A DNA stretch of 64,000 bases from JAAYUD01 sp963676865 (GCA_963676865.2 CAXXSS010000001.1:2542001-2606000); one strand, 5' to 3'; positions 34,492 through 44,979 are shown, numbered from the stretch's first letter. Program-made: numbers and translations. Notes: generated by a model from the letters alone, not told the origin.

Positions 34492-34499
34492 TATATTTG
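34492..34499 (+). promoter_or_regulatory. -7 box of the sigma-factor gene
   Basis: TATATTTG, about 28 bases upstream of the chosen ATG. The -33 position reads TTAG rather than TTG, so the promoter may be weak or need an activator. Confidence 0.45.
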
Positions 34500-34526
34500 C
34501 ATCCATGTTATATATTAGACGTAATA

Positions 34527-35084
34527 ATGTACGATAAGACGAGAGACGACATTCTGCTTGAAAATTTAAAAGGTGGTAGTGAGGCGGCATTCAAAGAATT
34601 GTTTGACACTTACTATGTTGCTCTCTGTATATATTCTGTGCAGATTACTGAATCGGAAATTCAATCGGAAGATATTGTTCAGGAGCTTTTTGTGAAGTTG
34701 TGGGATAAGAAACTATATCTTCATATAAAAAATCTCAAAGTGTATCTTTTCTATTCAGTGCGTAACTTGTCAATTGCTTGCGCCAAACAAAATAATTTGT
34801 ATTTGGATATTCAAGATTTGGAAGAAGAAGTTTATTCACCTATTGAAGATGCTTACGATAATGAAGAACTTGAAATGAAGCGTGAAAAACTTCAGGCTTC
34901 TCTTGCCAAACTTTCACCACAAGAAAATAAAGTACTAATTGAAATTATTTTGAATGGGAAAAAATATAAAGAAGTGGCGGGAGAATTAAATATTTCTATC
35001 AATACCGTGAAAACCCATCTGAATAGGGCATTGAAATTATTACGGAAAGAGAAAGATTTATTATTGTTTATAATGATTGGATAA
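34527..35084 (+). CDS. ECF-type RNA polymerase sigma factor (FecI-like)
   Basis: The ATG at 34527 gives 185 aa; the frame is open to 34455, but that would place the start before the promoter box. Sigma-70 region 2 (AAFKELFDTYYVALCIYSVQ ... DIVQELFVKLWDK) and region 4 (LSPQENKVLIEIILNG ... NTVKTHLNRALKLLRKE) are visible. It is followed by a FecR-like anti-sigma gene and an STN-bearing SusC, the usual Bacteroidetes cell-surface-signalling trio. Its likely targets include the downstream susC-susD genes (inference). Confidence 0.92.
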   Translation: MYDKTRDDILLENLKGGSEAAFKELFDTYYVALCIYSVQITESEIQSEDIVQELFVKLWDKKLYLHIKNLKVYLFYSVRNLSIACAKQNNLYLDIQDLEEEVYSPIEDAYDNEELEMKREKLQASLAKLSPQENKVLIEIILNGKKYKEVAGELNISINTVKTHLNRALKLLRKEKDLLLFIMIG

Positions 35085-35148
35085 TTTTTAAAGTTTTTGT
35101 CACCCACTTCTATTGTTTAACACTCTTTTCTATAAATACCGAAGTATT

Positions 35149-36303
35149 ATGGAAAAGAGAGATGATGTAACAATGCTTTTTCGAAAATATATCGATAAGG
35201 AACTTTCTGCGGAAGAGTTGGGAGAACTGCGTAATTTTTTAGCTAAAACGGAAAAAAATCGTAGGCTGTTTAATGATTTTTTGTTTTTGTATAAGGTTGA
35301 ATTGCAAATAAAGGCCAAGGCTACACTTGATGCGAGTAAAAGCTGGAACACCTTGTTGCACAAAATAAACATTCGTAAACACCGCTTAATGGCAAAGTGG
35401 ATTGCTGCTGCATCAGTTGTATTGCTTCTCGGCTTTTCGTCTTTGTTCTATTTTGTATCTTATACACCGAAAGAAAAAACATCTTTATTAGCTCTTTATC
35501 CTAATAAGGCTATTGATAAGGCGATGCTTACTCTCTCTGGTGGGCAAATTATATTGATGAATGGTAATATTGCTACACCAATAAAGGATATTAATGGGGT
35601 TGTTATTGGGAATAATTTTCGTGGACAACTTATTTATAAACGAAATAATCTGGCTGCTTATAATAAAATAGTGGTGCCTAAAGGTAGTACTTATCAGGTG
35701 ACGCTCTGCGACGGTACTCGTGTTTTTTTGAATTCGGAATCAGAACTGGAATATCCTATTGGATTTACTAAAGCGAGAAATGTAAAGTTGAAAGGTGAGG
35801 CTTATTTTGAGGTGACTCACAATAAATATGCTCCTTTTATAGTAAATTGCGGCAATAATATTCGGGTAAGAGTATTGGGTACAAAATTTAATGTGTCTGC
35901 CTATGCCGAACGGAATGTGGCAGTAACATTAGTATCCGGTAGGGTGGCTGTTGGTTCACCTTTGGATAAAGTGGTGTTGAGGCCTTCTGAACAGGTTGAA
36001 ATAGTGAACGGTCTCATGGTAAAGCAACAAGTGAATACCGATTTATATGTTTCATGGGTTACTGGAACTTACGAATTTTCGAACGTAACGATGGGGGATA
36101 TTATGACCCAACTATCTTTGTGGTATGGTGTGAAAATCAGATTTGCATCCCCCGAGTTAAGCAATATAACTTTTACTGGAGCTTTAATGAAGCACGAGTC
36201 GTTGGGTTATGCTTTGAATTTGATAAAAGAAATATCCAATCTGAGCTTTAAGGATGATAATGGCTCTATTATAGTAACGGAAAAAGAAAAAAGGGAAAAC
36301 TAA
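35149..36303 (+). CDS. FecR-family anti-sigma factor
   Basis: The 384-aa protein (ATG 35149; the upstream TTG at 35113 is less likely) has a cytoplasmic sigma-binding N-terminus of about 80 residues, one transmembrane segment (about 83-104, WIAAASVVLLLGFSSLFYF), a periplasmic FecR domain (GSTYQVTLCDGTRVFLNSES, GEAYFEVTHN) and a DUF4974-like C-terminus (YEFSNVTMGDIMTQLSLWYGV). It holds the sigma factor until the STN domain of the SusC transporter signals ligand. It lies 64 bases after the sigma gene. Confidence 0.92.
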   Translation: MEKRDDVTMLFRKYIDKELSAEELGELRNFLAKTEKNRRLFNDFLFLYKVELQIKAKATLDASKSWNTLLHKINIRKHRLMAKWIAAASVVLLLGFSSLFYFVSYTPKEKTSLLALYPNKAIDKAMLTLSGGQIILMNGNIATPIKDINGVVIGNNFRGQLIYKRNNLAAYNKIVVPKGSTYQVTLCDGTRVFLNSESELEYPIGFTKARNVKLKGEAYFEVTHNKYAPFIVNCGNNIRVRVLGTKFNVSAYAERNVAVTLVSGRVAVGSPLDKVVLRPSEQVEIVNGLMVKQQVNTDLYVSWVTGTYEFSNVTMGDIMTQLSLWYGVKIRFASPELSNITFTGALMKHESLGYALNLIKEISNLSFKDDNGSIIVTEKEKREN

Positions 36304-36341
36304 CCGTCTTCCCTTCATTTAATTAAATACTCAAAACTAAA

Positions 36342-36359
36342 GCCTGCCTGGCCGCAGGC
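36342..36359 (+). promoter_or_regulatory. GC-rich hairpin ahead of susC
   Basis: GCCTGC and GCAGGC pair around a 6-base loop in the 83-base gap between the anti-sigma gene and susC. No T-run follows. It may stabilise the downstream mRNA or partly separate expression levels. Confidence 0.4.
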
Positions 36360-36386
36360 ATTGTTAAATTTAATTCGTTCAAAAGT

Positions 36387-39300
36387 ATGAAAAAAAAGAG
36401 AATTGAGAAACTTTTTTGGGATGATTTTCCTAAATTAATGCGTTTTAACCTTTTCTTAGTGACTTTGATTATTTGTCTGGGAGCCTTTGCTCAAAACAAT
36501 TCGACGCTGATAACGATTAAAAAGAATCAAATCGGTATTGAAGAAGCATTCTCAGTAATAAAATCGCAGGCAAAAGTTTATGTGATGTATCAAAGTAAAA
36601 TCATTGACAAAACAGCCCGCCTGAACTTAAATTTGGAGAAAGTTTCCTTGGATAAGGCTCTGGATGCGATTTGTTCACGAGCAGGATTGCGTTATGAGAT
36701 AAAGGACAAATATGTGCTTATCACTAAAGCTGCTTCAAGCAAGGCTCGTAAAAGAAGTAATACCATTATTGGAATAGTAACGAATGAATCGGGCGACCCT
36801 TTGCCTGGAGCAACAGTCATAGTTATTGGACGTCAGGCAGGGGCCATATCTAACGAAGAAGGGAGATATTCGATTGCTGCCAATTCTGGTGAAGTGCTTC
36901 GGTTTTCGTATATCGGGATGAACAATGTGGAAAAACATATTGGTAACGAAGAAATTATCAACGTGGCTTTTGAATCTCAATCGCATTTGCTTCAAGAGGT
37001 TGAAGTTGTGTCGAATGGTTACCAAAATTTGCCAAAAGACCGTATTACAGGATCTTTTTCAACTGTCTCTTCGAGTGAATTAAAGAAGGTCGCTACTCCC
37101 AATGTCATTCAACGTTTGGAAGGTAAGGTGCCTGGTATGAAGATCACTTTGTATGCCGGTGATAAGACTTTCGATTACAATAATACATTGAAGTCGGCTT
37201 ATTCGAGTACCCGCACAATGGGAACTTCCGATTATAATATGAATATTCGTGGCGTGAGCACCATTAGTGGTGAACAGTTTCCGCTGATTGTCGTTGATGG
37301 CGTGATTACCGAAATGGATCTTTCGAATTTTAACCCCGAAGATATTGATAATATCACTGTACTAAAAGATGCCGCTGCTGCTTCTATCTGGGGGGTACGT
37401 GCTGCTAACGGCGTTATTGTTATTACAACAAAAAAGGGCAATAAAGCGTCGAGACCTTCGATCTCCTTTTCAGCAAGTTGGATGACTCAAGGAAAACCCG
37501 ATTTAGGTTATTTAAAGGGTTTATCCTCTGCTCAGATGCTCGATTATGAAAAAGAGCTGGTGAACAGTAATTATTTGTATTCTGTGGATCCGAATTCTTA
37601 TTATAATGCGCAGTATTACTTCCCTGAAGGTTCCCGCTTGGCTATGCAGTTGAAGTCAGGTTCGATAACTCAGACACAATATGATGCAAGAGTGGCGGAA
37701 CTTAGTGCTATTGATAACCGTTCTCAGATAATGGATTATTTTTATCAGAGAGCTTCTTCGCAACAATACAATTTATCTGTGAGCGGAGGTGGTGCTAATT
37801 CTTCTTATTATTATTCGGCATCGTACAGTAAGGAGAATCCTTATACCAAGAGAAATTCGGGTGAACGCTTGACGTTGAATCTGAGCAATACTTGGAAACT
37901 TTTCGATTGGGCAACATTGACAACCAATTTCAAAGGTTCTTTCTTTACCTATTATGATAATGGAACGACGCTTTCCGCCCTTTATCCGCGGGGGCGAATA
38001 TTGATGCCGTATGAACAGATAGCCGATGAAAACGGTAACGGCATTTCTTACGATAGATTGGATCCGGGATGGACTTCAACCCTTTCTTCGGCATTCAAAG
38101 ATTGGAAATATAATTACCTTCAAGAGCAAAACTTACGAAATAATAAACAAAATTCGGATAACTATATTGGTAATATTACTCTTAATGTGCCTATTTACGA
38201 CGGATTGGCTTCGAATAGTACATTTGCGTTGGAAAAGTCGTATGTGAAGAGTACGGTTTATTATGATCCGAATAGTTACTATATACGCGATATGCTCAAT
38301 TATTATACTTATCCGACAGCTGCAACAAATAGTTTGGGTATCACACGAGGAGGGGCTTTAAATAAGAATAATTCGACCGAAAATAATTATACATTCCGTG
38401 AACAGCTAAATTATGATAAAGCATTTAAGGGTATTCATCGTATAAATGCTCTTGCCGGTATCGAATTTCGAGAGACGAATATGGGTACAGGTTCTTATAC
38501 TCTTTTCGGCTATAATCCACAAACGGGTTTGACCGATACTCAGCTGAATTATAGCTATAATCCTAGCTATTCTTATGTGGCAGGATACTCAGAAAATTCT
38601 TATACCTCTTTTAATGGTGGTGGATACCCTAGTCAAGCAGATAAACGAAGACGTTTTCTTTCTTACTATGCGAATGCCTCTTATACGTTGATGGATAAGT
38701 ATTATGTTTCGGCTAGTGTGAGGTATGATGACTATAACAACTTCGGTGTTAGTCGTAAATATCGTGCCACTCCTCTTTATTCGTTCGGTACAAAGTGGAA
38801 TATCAGTCGCGAAAGTTTTATGAAATCTGCTAGTTGGGTGAATAACTTGGCTTTGAGATTGACTTATGGTATCAATGGTAACCTTTCTTTGAGCTCTTTT
38901 CCTTTTACCAAGATTTCTATTGCTACAAATTATACGACCAACGAGCCGAGTGCTTCTATTATCAGTGTGGCCAATCCACAATTGAAATGGGAGAAAACAT
39001 ATACAACGAATGTTGGTTTGGACTTCACTTTTTTTAATGAAAGATTGAGTGGTAGTATTGATTATTATAGCAAACGTGGTCGTGATTTATTTTATGATTT
39101 TCCTTTTAGTGCTTCCATGTTGGGTAATATTGGTCAAACATTAACTCGTAATGCTGCTGCTATCGATTCTCACGGTATTGATGCTAACTTTAATGTTGTC
39201 GCTTATCGTGATAAGAATTGGGATGCAAATGTAGGTTTTCAATTCTCTTATAATACAAATAAGGTGAAGGCCAATACTTTTTTTAAAGAAAGTAATTATA

Positions 39301-39998
39301 GCAGTTATTACTCATATTATCCAAATGGTATCGGATTACTCGAAGGATATTCTACCGATAAGCTATTTGTTTACCGTAATGCCGGACTTGATCAAAACGG
39401 CTTGACACAGATATACGATGAAAACGGAGCAATTGTTAAATCAACTACAACAAATTTGACTTCGCTTAAAATATTAAAAAATGCAGGTCACCAGACTCCT
39501 CCTTACTTTGGGGGTCTTAATTTTAGTGTGCGTTACAAGCAATTTTCACTCAATAGTTATGCAACTTATCAGTTTGGTAGTGTTTTCTTAAAACCGACTT
39601 TAAACTATTATATCACTTCGATGTATCGCAATGCTTATTTTGATATGTCGGGTGATATTGCTCAGCGTTGGAGAAAGGCGGGTGATGAAGCCACTACTTA
39701 TGTGCCGAAAATTTCGAGCAGTATGTATAGCTTGAACCGTTATAAATATTCGGATATCAATGTACTGAAGGGCGATTATATTCGTTTAAAACAAATATCC
39801 TTGAGTTATGATTTAGACAAGGCTTTATTGAGCAAACTACATGTGGCTTCGGCACAGCTTACTTTTGCAGTCTATAATTTAGGACTTCTTTGGAAAGCTA
39901 ATAAGGAAGGCTTCGACCCCGATTATACTGCGGGATACTATTCGTACAACTTGCCTCCAGAAAAGTCGTATATGTTTAGTCTGAATATTAATTTCTAA
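36387..39998 (+). CDS. SusC/RagA-family TonB-dependent outer-membrane transporter with STN signalling domain
   Basis: The 1203-aa protein has a signal peptide (hydrophobic core LFLVTLIICLGAFAQ at about residues 21-36), an STN domain (about 40-112, TIKKNQIGIEEAFSVIKSQA), a carboxypeptidase-regulatory-like beta-sandwich (about 125-205, GDPLPGATVIVIGRQ), a TonB plug (NVIQRLEGKVPGMKI, ITVLKDAAAASIWGVRAANG) and a 22-strand barrel ending in the aromatic MFSLNINF. The STN domain links it to the sigma/anti-sigma pair upstream. It forms the uptake pore for the SusD lipoprotein encoded 13 bases later. No glycosidase is linked, so the substrate is not apparent; peptides, glycoconjugates or cofactors are possible. 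Confidence 0.95.
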   Translation: MKKKRIEKLFWDDFPKLMRFNLFLVTLIICLGAFAQNNSTLITIKKNQIGIEEAFSVIKSQAKVYVMYQSKIIDKTARLNLNLEKVSLDKALDAICSRAGLRYEIKDKYVLITKAASSKARKRSNTIIGIVTNESGDPLPGATVIVIGRQAGAISNEEGRYSIAANSGEVLRFSYIGMNNVEKHIGNEEIINVAFESQSHLLQEVEVVSNGYQNLPKDRITGSFSTVSSSELKKVATPNVIQRLEGKVPGMKITLYAGDKTFDYNNTLKSAYSSTRTMGTSDYNMNIRGVSTISGEQFPLIVVDGVITEMDLSNFNPEDIDNITVLKDAAAASIWGVRAANGVIVITTKKGNKASRPSISFSASWMTQGKPDLGYLKGLSSAQMLDYEKELVNSNYLYSVDPNSYYNAQYYFPEGSRLAMQLKSGSITQTQYDARVAELSAIDNRSQIMDYFYQRASSQQYNLSVSGGGANSSYYYSASYSKENPYTKRNSGERLTLNLSNTWKLFDWATLTTNFKGSFFTYYDNGTTLSALYPRGRILMPYEQIADENGNGISYDRLDPGWTSTLSSAFKDWKYNYLQEQNLRNNKQNSDNYIGNITLNVPIYDGLASNSTFALEKSYVKSTVYYDPNSYYIRDMLNYYTYPTAATNSLGITRGGALNKNNSTENNYTFREQLNYDKAFKGIHRINALAGIEFRETNMGTGSYTLFGYNPQTGLTDTQLNYSYNPSYSYVAGYSENSYTSFNGGGYPSQADKRRRFLSYYANASYTLMDKYYVSASVRYDDYNNFGVSRKYRATPLYSFGTKWNISRESFMKSASWVNNLALRLTYGINGNLSLSSFPFTKISIATNYTTNEPSASIISVANPQLKWEKTYTTNVGLDFTFFNERLSGSIDYYSKRGRDLFYDFPFSASMLGNIGQTLTRNAAAIDSHGIDANFNVVAYRDKNWDANVGFQFSYNTNKVKANTFFKESNYSSYYSYYPNGIGLLEGYSTDKLFVYRNAGLDQNGLTQIYDENGAIVKSTTTNLTSLKILKNAGHQTPPYFGGLNFSVRYKQFSLNSYATYQFGSVFLKPTLNYYITSMYRNAYFDMSGDIAQRWRKAGDEATTYVPKISSSMYSLNRYKYSDINVLKGDYIRLKQISLSYDLDKALLSKLHVASAQLTFAVYNLGLLWKANKEGFDPDYTAGYYSYNLPPEKSYMFSLNINF

Positions 39999-40011
39999 AA
40001 GACAAATTATT

Positions 40012-41424
40012 ATGAAATATTTTCATATATCATTATTATTCTTTTTCGCTTTTCTGTTATTTGGTTGCGAAAGTTATGTGAATGTAAAAACACAAGGTAC
40101 ATTGGTTCCAGATGAGATTATCAATTATCGCTATTTATTAAATAATACCAGCCAGTGGGAGATAGGACCATGTATGGGGGATGTAGCATCAGACGATATC
40201 AATATTATTGATGGTTCCGCACAGCAAAAGTCCTTGTCCGGTTCTGATTATTATTCATGGTTCCCGAATACGTATACTTGGCAGTCCACAATCTATCCGA
40301 TCGGAGGATATTATCAGACCGATTATGATTGGAATGCTATGTATAATACTATAACTTATGCCAATGTGGTGATTAATGAAATCTCTTCTTGCAAAGATGG
40401 TACTGCAGCACAAAAGGCTGAATATACGGCAGAAGCATTAGTGCATCGGGCAGATGCTTATTTGATGCTGGTCAACCAATATGCCAAACCATACAATGCT
40501 TCGACTGCAAGTTCAGATCCAGGCGTGCCTTTGGTCATTACCGAAGACACAAAACAGTCGTTGGCTAGAGCATCGATACAGGCTATCTACGATCAGATCA
40601 TTGCCGATTTGGAAGCTGCATTGCCTTCGCTCCCCAATACTCAAACTTATACAACTTTGCCTACCAAGGCTTCGGCTTATGGGGTATTGGCTCGTGCTTA
40701 TCTTTGTATAGGAGATTATGCAAAAGCGAACGAATATGCCGACGATGCATTAGCTATTCGTAACACTCTTAATGATTTGAGTAACATCACAGAACTTTCG
40801 ACAAGTACCTATCCTATTCGTTTGAAAGATCCTGAAATTTTATTGTCGAAGGTAGCTTATGGATACGCTTCGGCTTATAGCCCCACTGTTCTGCGCTTGA
40901 GTGACGATTTATTGAATCTATTTGATACAAACGATAAGAGATATACGCTTTTTACTTGCGATAAAAACAACGTGTCGAGTTCTTATTCGGATGTTGACGG
41001 TAGATATTTCTTTAAAGATATAGCCATGAACGAACCACGTAACATTGGTCCATCTGTGCCTGAAATGATGCTTATCAAAGCGGAGTATTTTGCTCGTAAC
41101 AATAAACCGGCAGATGCGATGATTTGGGTGAACAATCTTCGTAAAAAACGTTTTGCTGCTGCAGACTATGTCGAGCTGACAGCCTCGACTACCGATGATG
41201 CATTGGCTAAGGTTATTGACGAACGACATCGTGAATTTTTCTGTCGTATGTTGCATTGGTGGGATATGCGCCGTTTGAAAGATGATTCTCATTTTGCTAA
41301 AACAATTACGAGAACTTATGGTGGGAAAACCTATACGTTGGCTCCGACGAGCAATCGTTACGTATTGCCGATTCCTGCTTATCAAATTCTTTTGAATCCA
41401 GAAATAGAGCAAAATCCTGAATAA
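40012..41424 (+). CDS. SusD/RagB-family surface lipoprotein
   Basis: This 470-aa protein has a lipoprotein signal (FFFAFLLFGCESY, lipobox LFGC) and SusD features: the N-terminal TPR-like helices, AEALVHRADAYLMLVNQYAKPYN, and the C-terminal ERHREFFCRMLHWWDMRRLK motif. It binds substrate at the surface and caps the SusC pore. It is 13 bases after susC. Its length is shorter than starch-type SusD, as often seen for non-starch systems. Confidence 0.95.
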   Translation: MKYFHISLLFFFAFLLFGCESYVNVKTQGTLVPDEIINYRYLLNNTSQWEIGPCMGDVASDDINIIDGSAQQKSLSGSDYYSWFPNTYTWQSTIYPIGGYYQTDYDWNAMYNTITYANVVINEISSCKDGTAAQKAEYTAEALVHRADAYLMLVNQYAKPYNASTASSDPGVPLVITEDTKQSLARASIQAIYDQIIADLEAALPSLPNTQTYTTLPTKASAYGVLARAYLCIGDYAKANEYADDALAIRNTLNDLSNITELSTSTYPIRLKDPEILLSKVAYGYASAYSPTVLRLSDDLLNLFDTNDKRYTLFTCDKNNVSSSYSDVDGRYFFKDIAMNEPRNIGPSVPEMMLIKAEYFARNNKPADAMIWVNNLRKKRFAAADYVELTASTTDDALAKVIDERHREFFCRMLHWWDMRRLKDDSHFAKTITRTYGGKTYTLAPTSNRYVLPIPAYQILLNPEIEQNPE

Positions 41425-41592
41425 AAACAAAAAGACTTATATGCTGATTTTCAAGTAAAAGAAAAAGCGTCTATTATTATCTATCTTTAATGGGTATGTA
41501 GGCAATATAAAAACAAATAAAGTACTAACAAATTCATCGCTTACCTTGATGCATATAAATTCATTGTATCCGATGGCTTATTCAATCATGTA

Positions 41593-43578
41593 ATGAATAG
41601 TTTAAAAAAAACTCTCTCTCTTGTTGTTTTCTTACTTGTGTTTGGGCTAAGTGTCTATGCACAAGAAGGCAATAGATTAAAATTCAATCCTGACCATCTT
41701 GTAGCAGGTCAGAATGTTGAATTGTTGTATACTCCACTTCCTTCAATGACGGGGTATTCGCAAATACCTGGTATCGTTTATTCTTACGAGAATTTTCGTT
41801 GGATTGCTCACGACATTATGATGCAAACAGATGGCAAAGTATGGAAAGTTACTTATAAAATACCCGAAGAGGCAGGATTTTTAGCTTTCAAATTCAAAGC
41901 TGGTGATATAGTAGATCGTGGAACGAGTTTGGATTATCCTTTTGTAGCTTTTGTAGCCGATAATACCGGCCGTTATAAACAAGGTGCTTATGCTGGTTGG
42001 GGCTTCTTACGTTCTGAAAAGTATGAACGTTATATTCCGGATTATACGGATTTTAGCAAGGGTGAAGTAAGTGATACGATTATTTATCATTGGCTTGATC
42101 AGGAAGTTCGGAATTGCAGGGCTTCTAATGTACCTATGGCTTCGCTCTATATAGAAGCAATGCGTGGTGCAAAGATTAATAATGTAGAGAATGAAGCTAA
42201 GAGAGTAGTTAAATATCTTCTTAATGAAGGTTCGGAAGATGCATTGTTGGGTGCAATGAGAATTACTCAAATGAGCAATTCTCAACAATCGGACTCTATA
42301 TCAAAAGCTGTTTTGGCTAAATACCCAAAAGGGAAATGGGCTTTGAAATATCAATACGATTTAGTAGGAAGACTGAAAGATAACAATCAGAGAAAGGAAG
42401 CTTTTCTTCAACTTCTGAAAGATTTTCCGCAGAACAGTGAATTTGATTCGATGCTTGATGCCTATGGCCATAGTTATGACGATATTTATCAATCGATAAT
42501 TTATACCGATTATATAAATAATCAGAAGGGGAATATACTTTCTTATGTGCACAAAATGTCGTTGGGAGGAGTGTTGAATATCTTTTATCGTCTTGTGGAG
42601 ATTCCACATAAGCGTAAAGATATTACCGACAAGGAACTTTATCCGTTGGCGAAAAATCTAGTGGACTATTTGGAGGTAATTAGAAAGATAAAACCTTATC
42701 GTTATGCATATCTAACAGATAGCGAATGGGAGAATAAAGTGGAAAGTATGATAGGCAATGTGGCATATCTTCCTTATGCTGAGATATTAAATAGTATTGG
42801 TGAAACAGAAAAGTCGCTTGAGTATGCTCGTCGTGCTCAGAATTTATCAAATTATCAGTCATCTCCGCTTAATGAGCTGATGGCATATCTATTTAAAAAG
42901 ACTGGTGATGATAAAGAGTTGCAAAATGTTCTTGAGAAAAGTGTTTTTGCTAATCAGGTTTCTGAATACCAGATGGCTATGCTGAAAGAACTTTATGTTA
43001 AAAATAATAAAAGCGATAAAGGCTATGAAGCTTATGTCGCAGGATTGAAGAATCCTTCCGAAAAGTCGGCAATTAAAAAAGTTGTTGCGGATTATAAGAC
43101 AACAGGAGTGATGCCTGCATGGAGGCTTGTCGATTCCAATGGTAAAACGGTTTCTTCAGAGCAGCTTAAAGGAAAAGTATATGTACTCGATTTCTGGTCT
43201 ACCTGGTGTGTACCTTGTAAGGCATCGCTTCCTGGAATGAAACTCGCCGTAGAACATTATAAGAATGACAAGGGTGTTGCTTTCTACTTTATTGATACAC
43301 AAGAGTTCGCTCCCGATTTTAAAATAAGTTCGGCAAAGTATTTGAAAGATAATGGTTTTGACTTTAATTTGCTTTATGATGGTAAGGTGTCGAGTAAGAA
43401 GGTAAACGACGTTTTGTGCAGTCAAGTGATGAAGAAATATACTATTTCTGGTATCCCAATGAAAGTAGTTGTTGACAAAAAGGGAAATGTCCGTTTTCTA
43501 GCGATAGGTTACAAAGGTAGTCCGAGCGAATTGAAGGATGAAATGGTAGAAATGATAGAACAAGCAAAGTTATATTGA
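41593..43578 (+). CDS. TlpA-like thioredoxin-fold protein with long N-terminal domain
   Basis: The 661-aa exported protein has a signal peptide (LSLVVFLLVFGLSVYA) and a ~480-residue helical N-terminal region with TPR-like features (about 150-480). A C-terminal TlpA/thioredoxin domain follows, with the active site FWSTWCVPCKASLPG (C539 and C542) and the cis-Pro segment SGIPMKVVVDKKG. It is probably a periplasmic or surface disulfide reductase. It follows susD by 168 bases and is 13 bases before the alpha/beta hydrolase; such pairs accompany some Bacteroidetes SusCD loci. The substrate is unknown. Confidence 0.88.
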   Translation: MNSLKKTLSLVVFLLVFGLSVYAQEGNRLKFNPDHLVAGQNVELLYTPLPSMTGYSQIPGIVYSYENFRWIAHDIMMQTDGKVWKVTYKIPEEAGFLAFKFKAGDIVDRGTSLDYPFVAFVADNTGRYKQGAYAGWGFLRSEKYERYIPDYTDFSKGEVSDTIIYHWLDQEVRNCRASNVPMASLYIEAMRGAKINNVENEAKRVVKYLLNEGSEDALLGAMRITQMSNSQQSDSISKAVLAKYPKGKWALKYQYDLVGRLKDNNQRKEAFLQLLKDFPQNSEFDSMLDAYGHSYDDIYQSIIYTDYINNQKGNILSYVHKMSLGGVLNIFYRLVEIPHKRKDITDKELYPLAKNLVDYLEVIRKIKPYRYAYLTDSEWENKVESMIGNVAYLPYAEILNSIGETEKSLEYARRAQNLSNYQSSPLNELMAYLFKKTGDDKELQNVLEKSVFANQVSEYQMAMLKELYVKNNKSDKGYEAYVAGLKNPSEKSAIKKVVADYKTTGVMPAWRLVDSNGKTVSSEQLKGKVYVLDFWSTWCVPCKASLPGMKLAVEHYKNDKGVAFYFIDTQEFAPDFKISSAKYLKDNGFDFNLLYDGKVSSKKVNDVLCSQVMKKYTISGIPMKVVVDKKGNVRFLAIGYKGSPSELKDEMVEMIEQAKLY

Positions 43579-43591
43579 AAGTATAAAACAA

Positions 43592-44662
43592 ATGAGTCGT
43601 ATAAAAATTATTTTATTACAGTTGATGATGGTTGCCTGCCCTTTTATTAAAGGGGGCAACTATACATCTCAAAATTTGATCTATTATAGCGCCGATAAGT
43701 CGTTACATTTTGGTGCAACGTTAACAATCCCAGAGAAAGTGAAGAAACCGGCGGTAGTCGTTTTAGTGACGGGAACTTACCCTCAAAACAGGGATTGCGA
43801 TATGGCTGGTCATAAGATGTTTGCAGAGATTGCAGACTATCTGAGTAGTCGTGGCATAGCTGTGCTGCGCTCTGATGATAGAGGTGTCGGTCAATCGAAC
43901 GGCGTTTATGCAACATCAACAACTGCTGATTTTGCCGACGATGTTCTTTCGGCAGTAGCTTATCTGAAAACCCGTAAAGACATTAATGTTCATAAAATAG
44001 GATTATTGGGACATAGTGAAGGTGGAGCGGTAATTTCTATAGCTGCTTCGAAATCGAAAGATGTGGCCTTTATGGTTAGTATGGCTGGACTGGCAACCGA
44101 AGGGTTGACATCGTTGATTCGCCAGAATGAAGATCTTGTCAAAGCTGCAAGTATTCCTGATTACGATAAGAAAAGGTTTAATGACATTAACAACAGAATG
44201 TTTAAAGTAGCCTATAAATACGCAGATTCTGACAGTTTGGAAGCCCAATTGAATGAAACATATAAGGTGTGGAAGGTGAAAGATGATGCTTATTTTAAGA
44301 CGCTGAACATTGAGTTTGATCATTTCCGCTTTCCGATTTATAGTTATGTCAATCAAGCTAAGGGTGTCTGGTATCGTTTCTTTATCCGGTATAATCCTGC
44401 TCTTTATTTGAGTAAGGTAAATATCCCTGTCCTAGCATTGAATGGTGAAAAGGATGTGATGGTGGATTGCAAGTCGAGTTTGGATAATTGGAAGAAGTAT
44501 TTACTCCATAATAAAGATGTTACTACAGTTGCTTTACCTGGACTTAATCATTTATTTCTTCCCTGTAAGAAAGGAACTCCCGAAGAATATGCTACAATCA
44601 AGGCCCCAATATCAAAAGAAGCTTTAGAAATTATTTATCGGTGGATTAGAAAGCGTATTTAA
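43592..44662 (+). CDS. secreted alpha/beta hydrolase
   Basis: The 356-aa protein has a short signal-like N-terminus (IIILLQLMMVACPFIKGGN) and an alpha/beta hydrolase fold: oxyanion region VLVTGTYPQNRD, nucleophile S142 in LLGHSEGGAV, acid in NGEKDVMVD and His in LPGLNHLF. It belongs to the esterase/dienelactone-hydrolase-like group, and the target ester or amide is unknown. It is the last gene of the SusCD locus, co-transcribed with the thioredoxin protein (13-base gap). Confidence 0.88.
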   Translation: MSRIKIILLQLMMVACPFIKGGNYTSQNLIYYSADKSLHFGATLTIPEKVKKPAVVVLVTGTYPQNRDCDMAGHKMFAEIADYLSSRGIAVLRSDDRGVGQSNGVYATSTTADFADDVLSAVAYLKTRKDINVHKIGLLGHSEGGAVISIAASKSKDVAFMVSMAGLATEGLTSLIRQNEDLVKAASIPDYDKKRFNDINNRMFKVAYKYADSDSLEAQLNETYKVWKVKDDAYFKTLNIEFDHFRFPIYSYVNQAKGVWYRFFIRYNPALYLSKVNIPVLALNGEKDVMVDCKSSLDNWKKYLLHNKDVTTVALPGLNHLFLPCKKGTPEEYATIKAPISKEALEIIYRWIRKRI

Positions 44663-44979
44663 TGAAGTTTTCATCTAGATGTTCAATCCCGTCAGATAAT
44701 AAGTATTTCAAATTTCTTTGATTTATTCGACAAATGCGTGGTTTAGTATACAGTGTTAAAAATGAATTATATACAATACTTCTCTTATAAGAAATAAAAC
44801 GATAAATGCCTGTATTTAGGGCTTTATAGTTATATTACAAATACATATATGATAATTTATAGATCAAATGGAGAACGCTTTACATATGAGGCGTTTCTAT
44901 CTTTATATACGTAACAATGAATTATTTATATATGTGTATGATGATTAAATATTGTATAACAAAAAATCTCATCCACGCA
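44663..44979. other. AT-rich spacer
   Basis: More than 300 bases after the hydrolase gene. No gene, terminator hairpin with T-run or repeat copy was recognised. The promoter of the acylation operon begins at its right end. Confidence 0.5.

Noticed and set aside
34505..34537. Ten-codon leader peptide overlapping the sigma-factor start
   Set aside because: Short frame with no conservation evidence; could be chance in AT-rich DNA.
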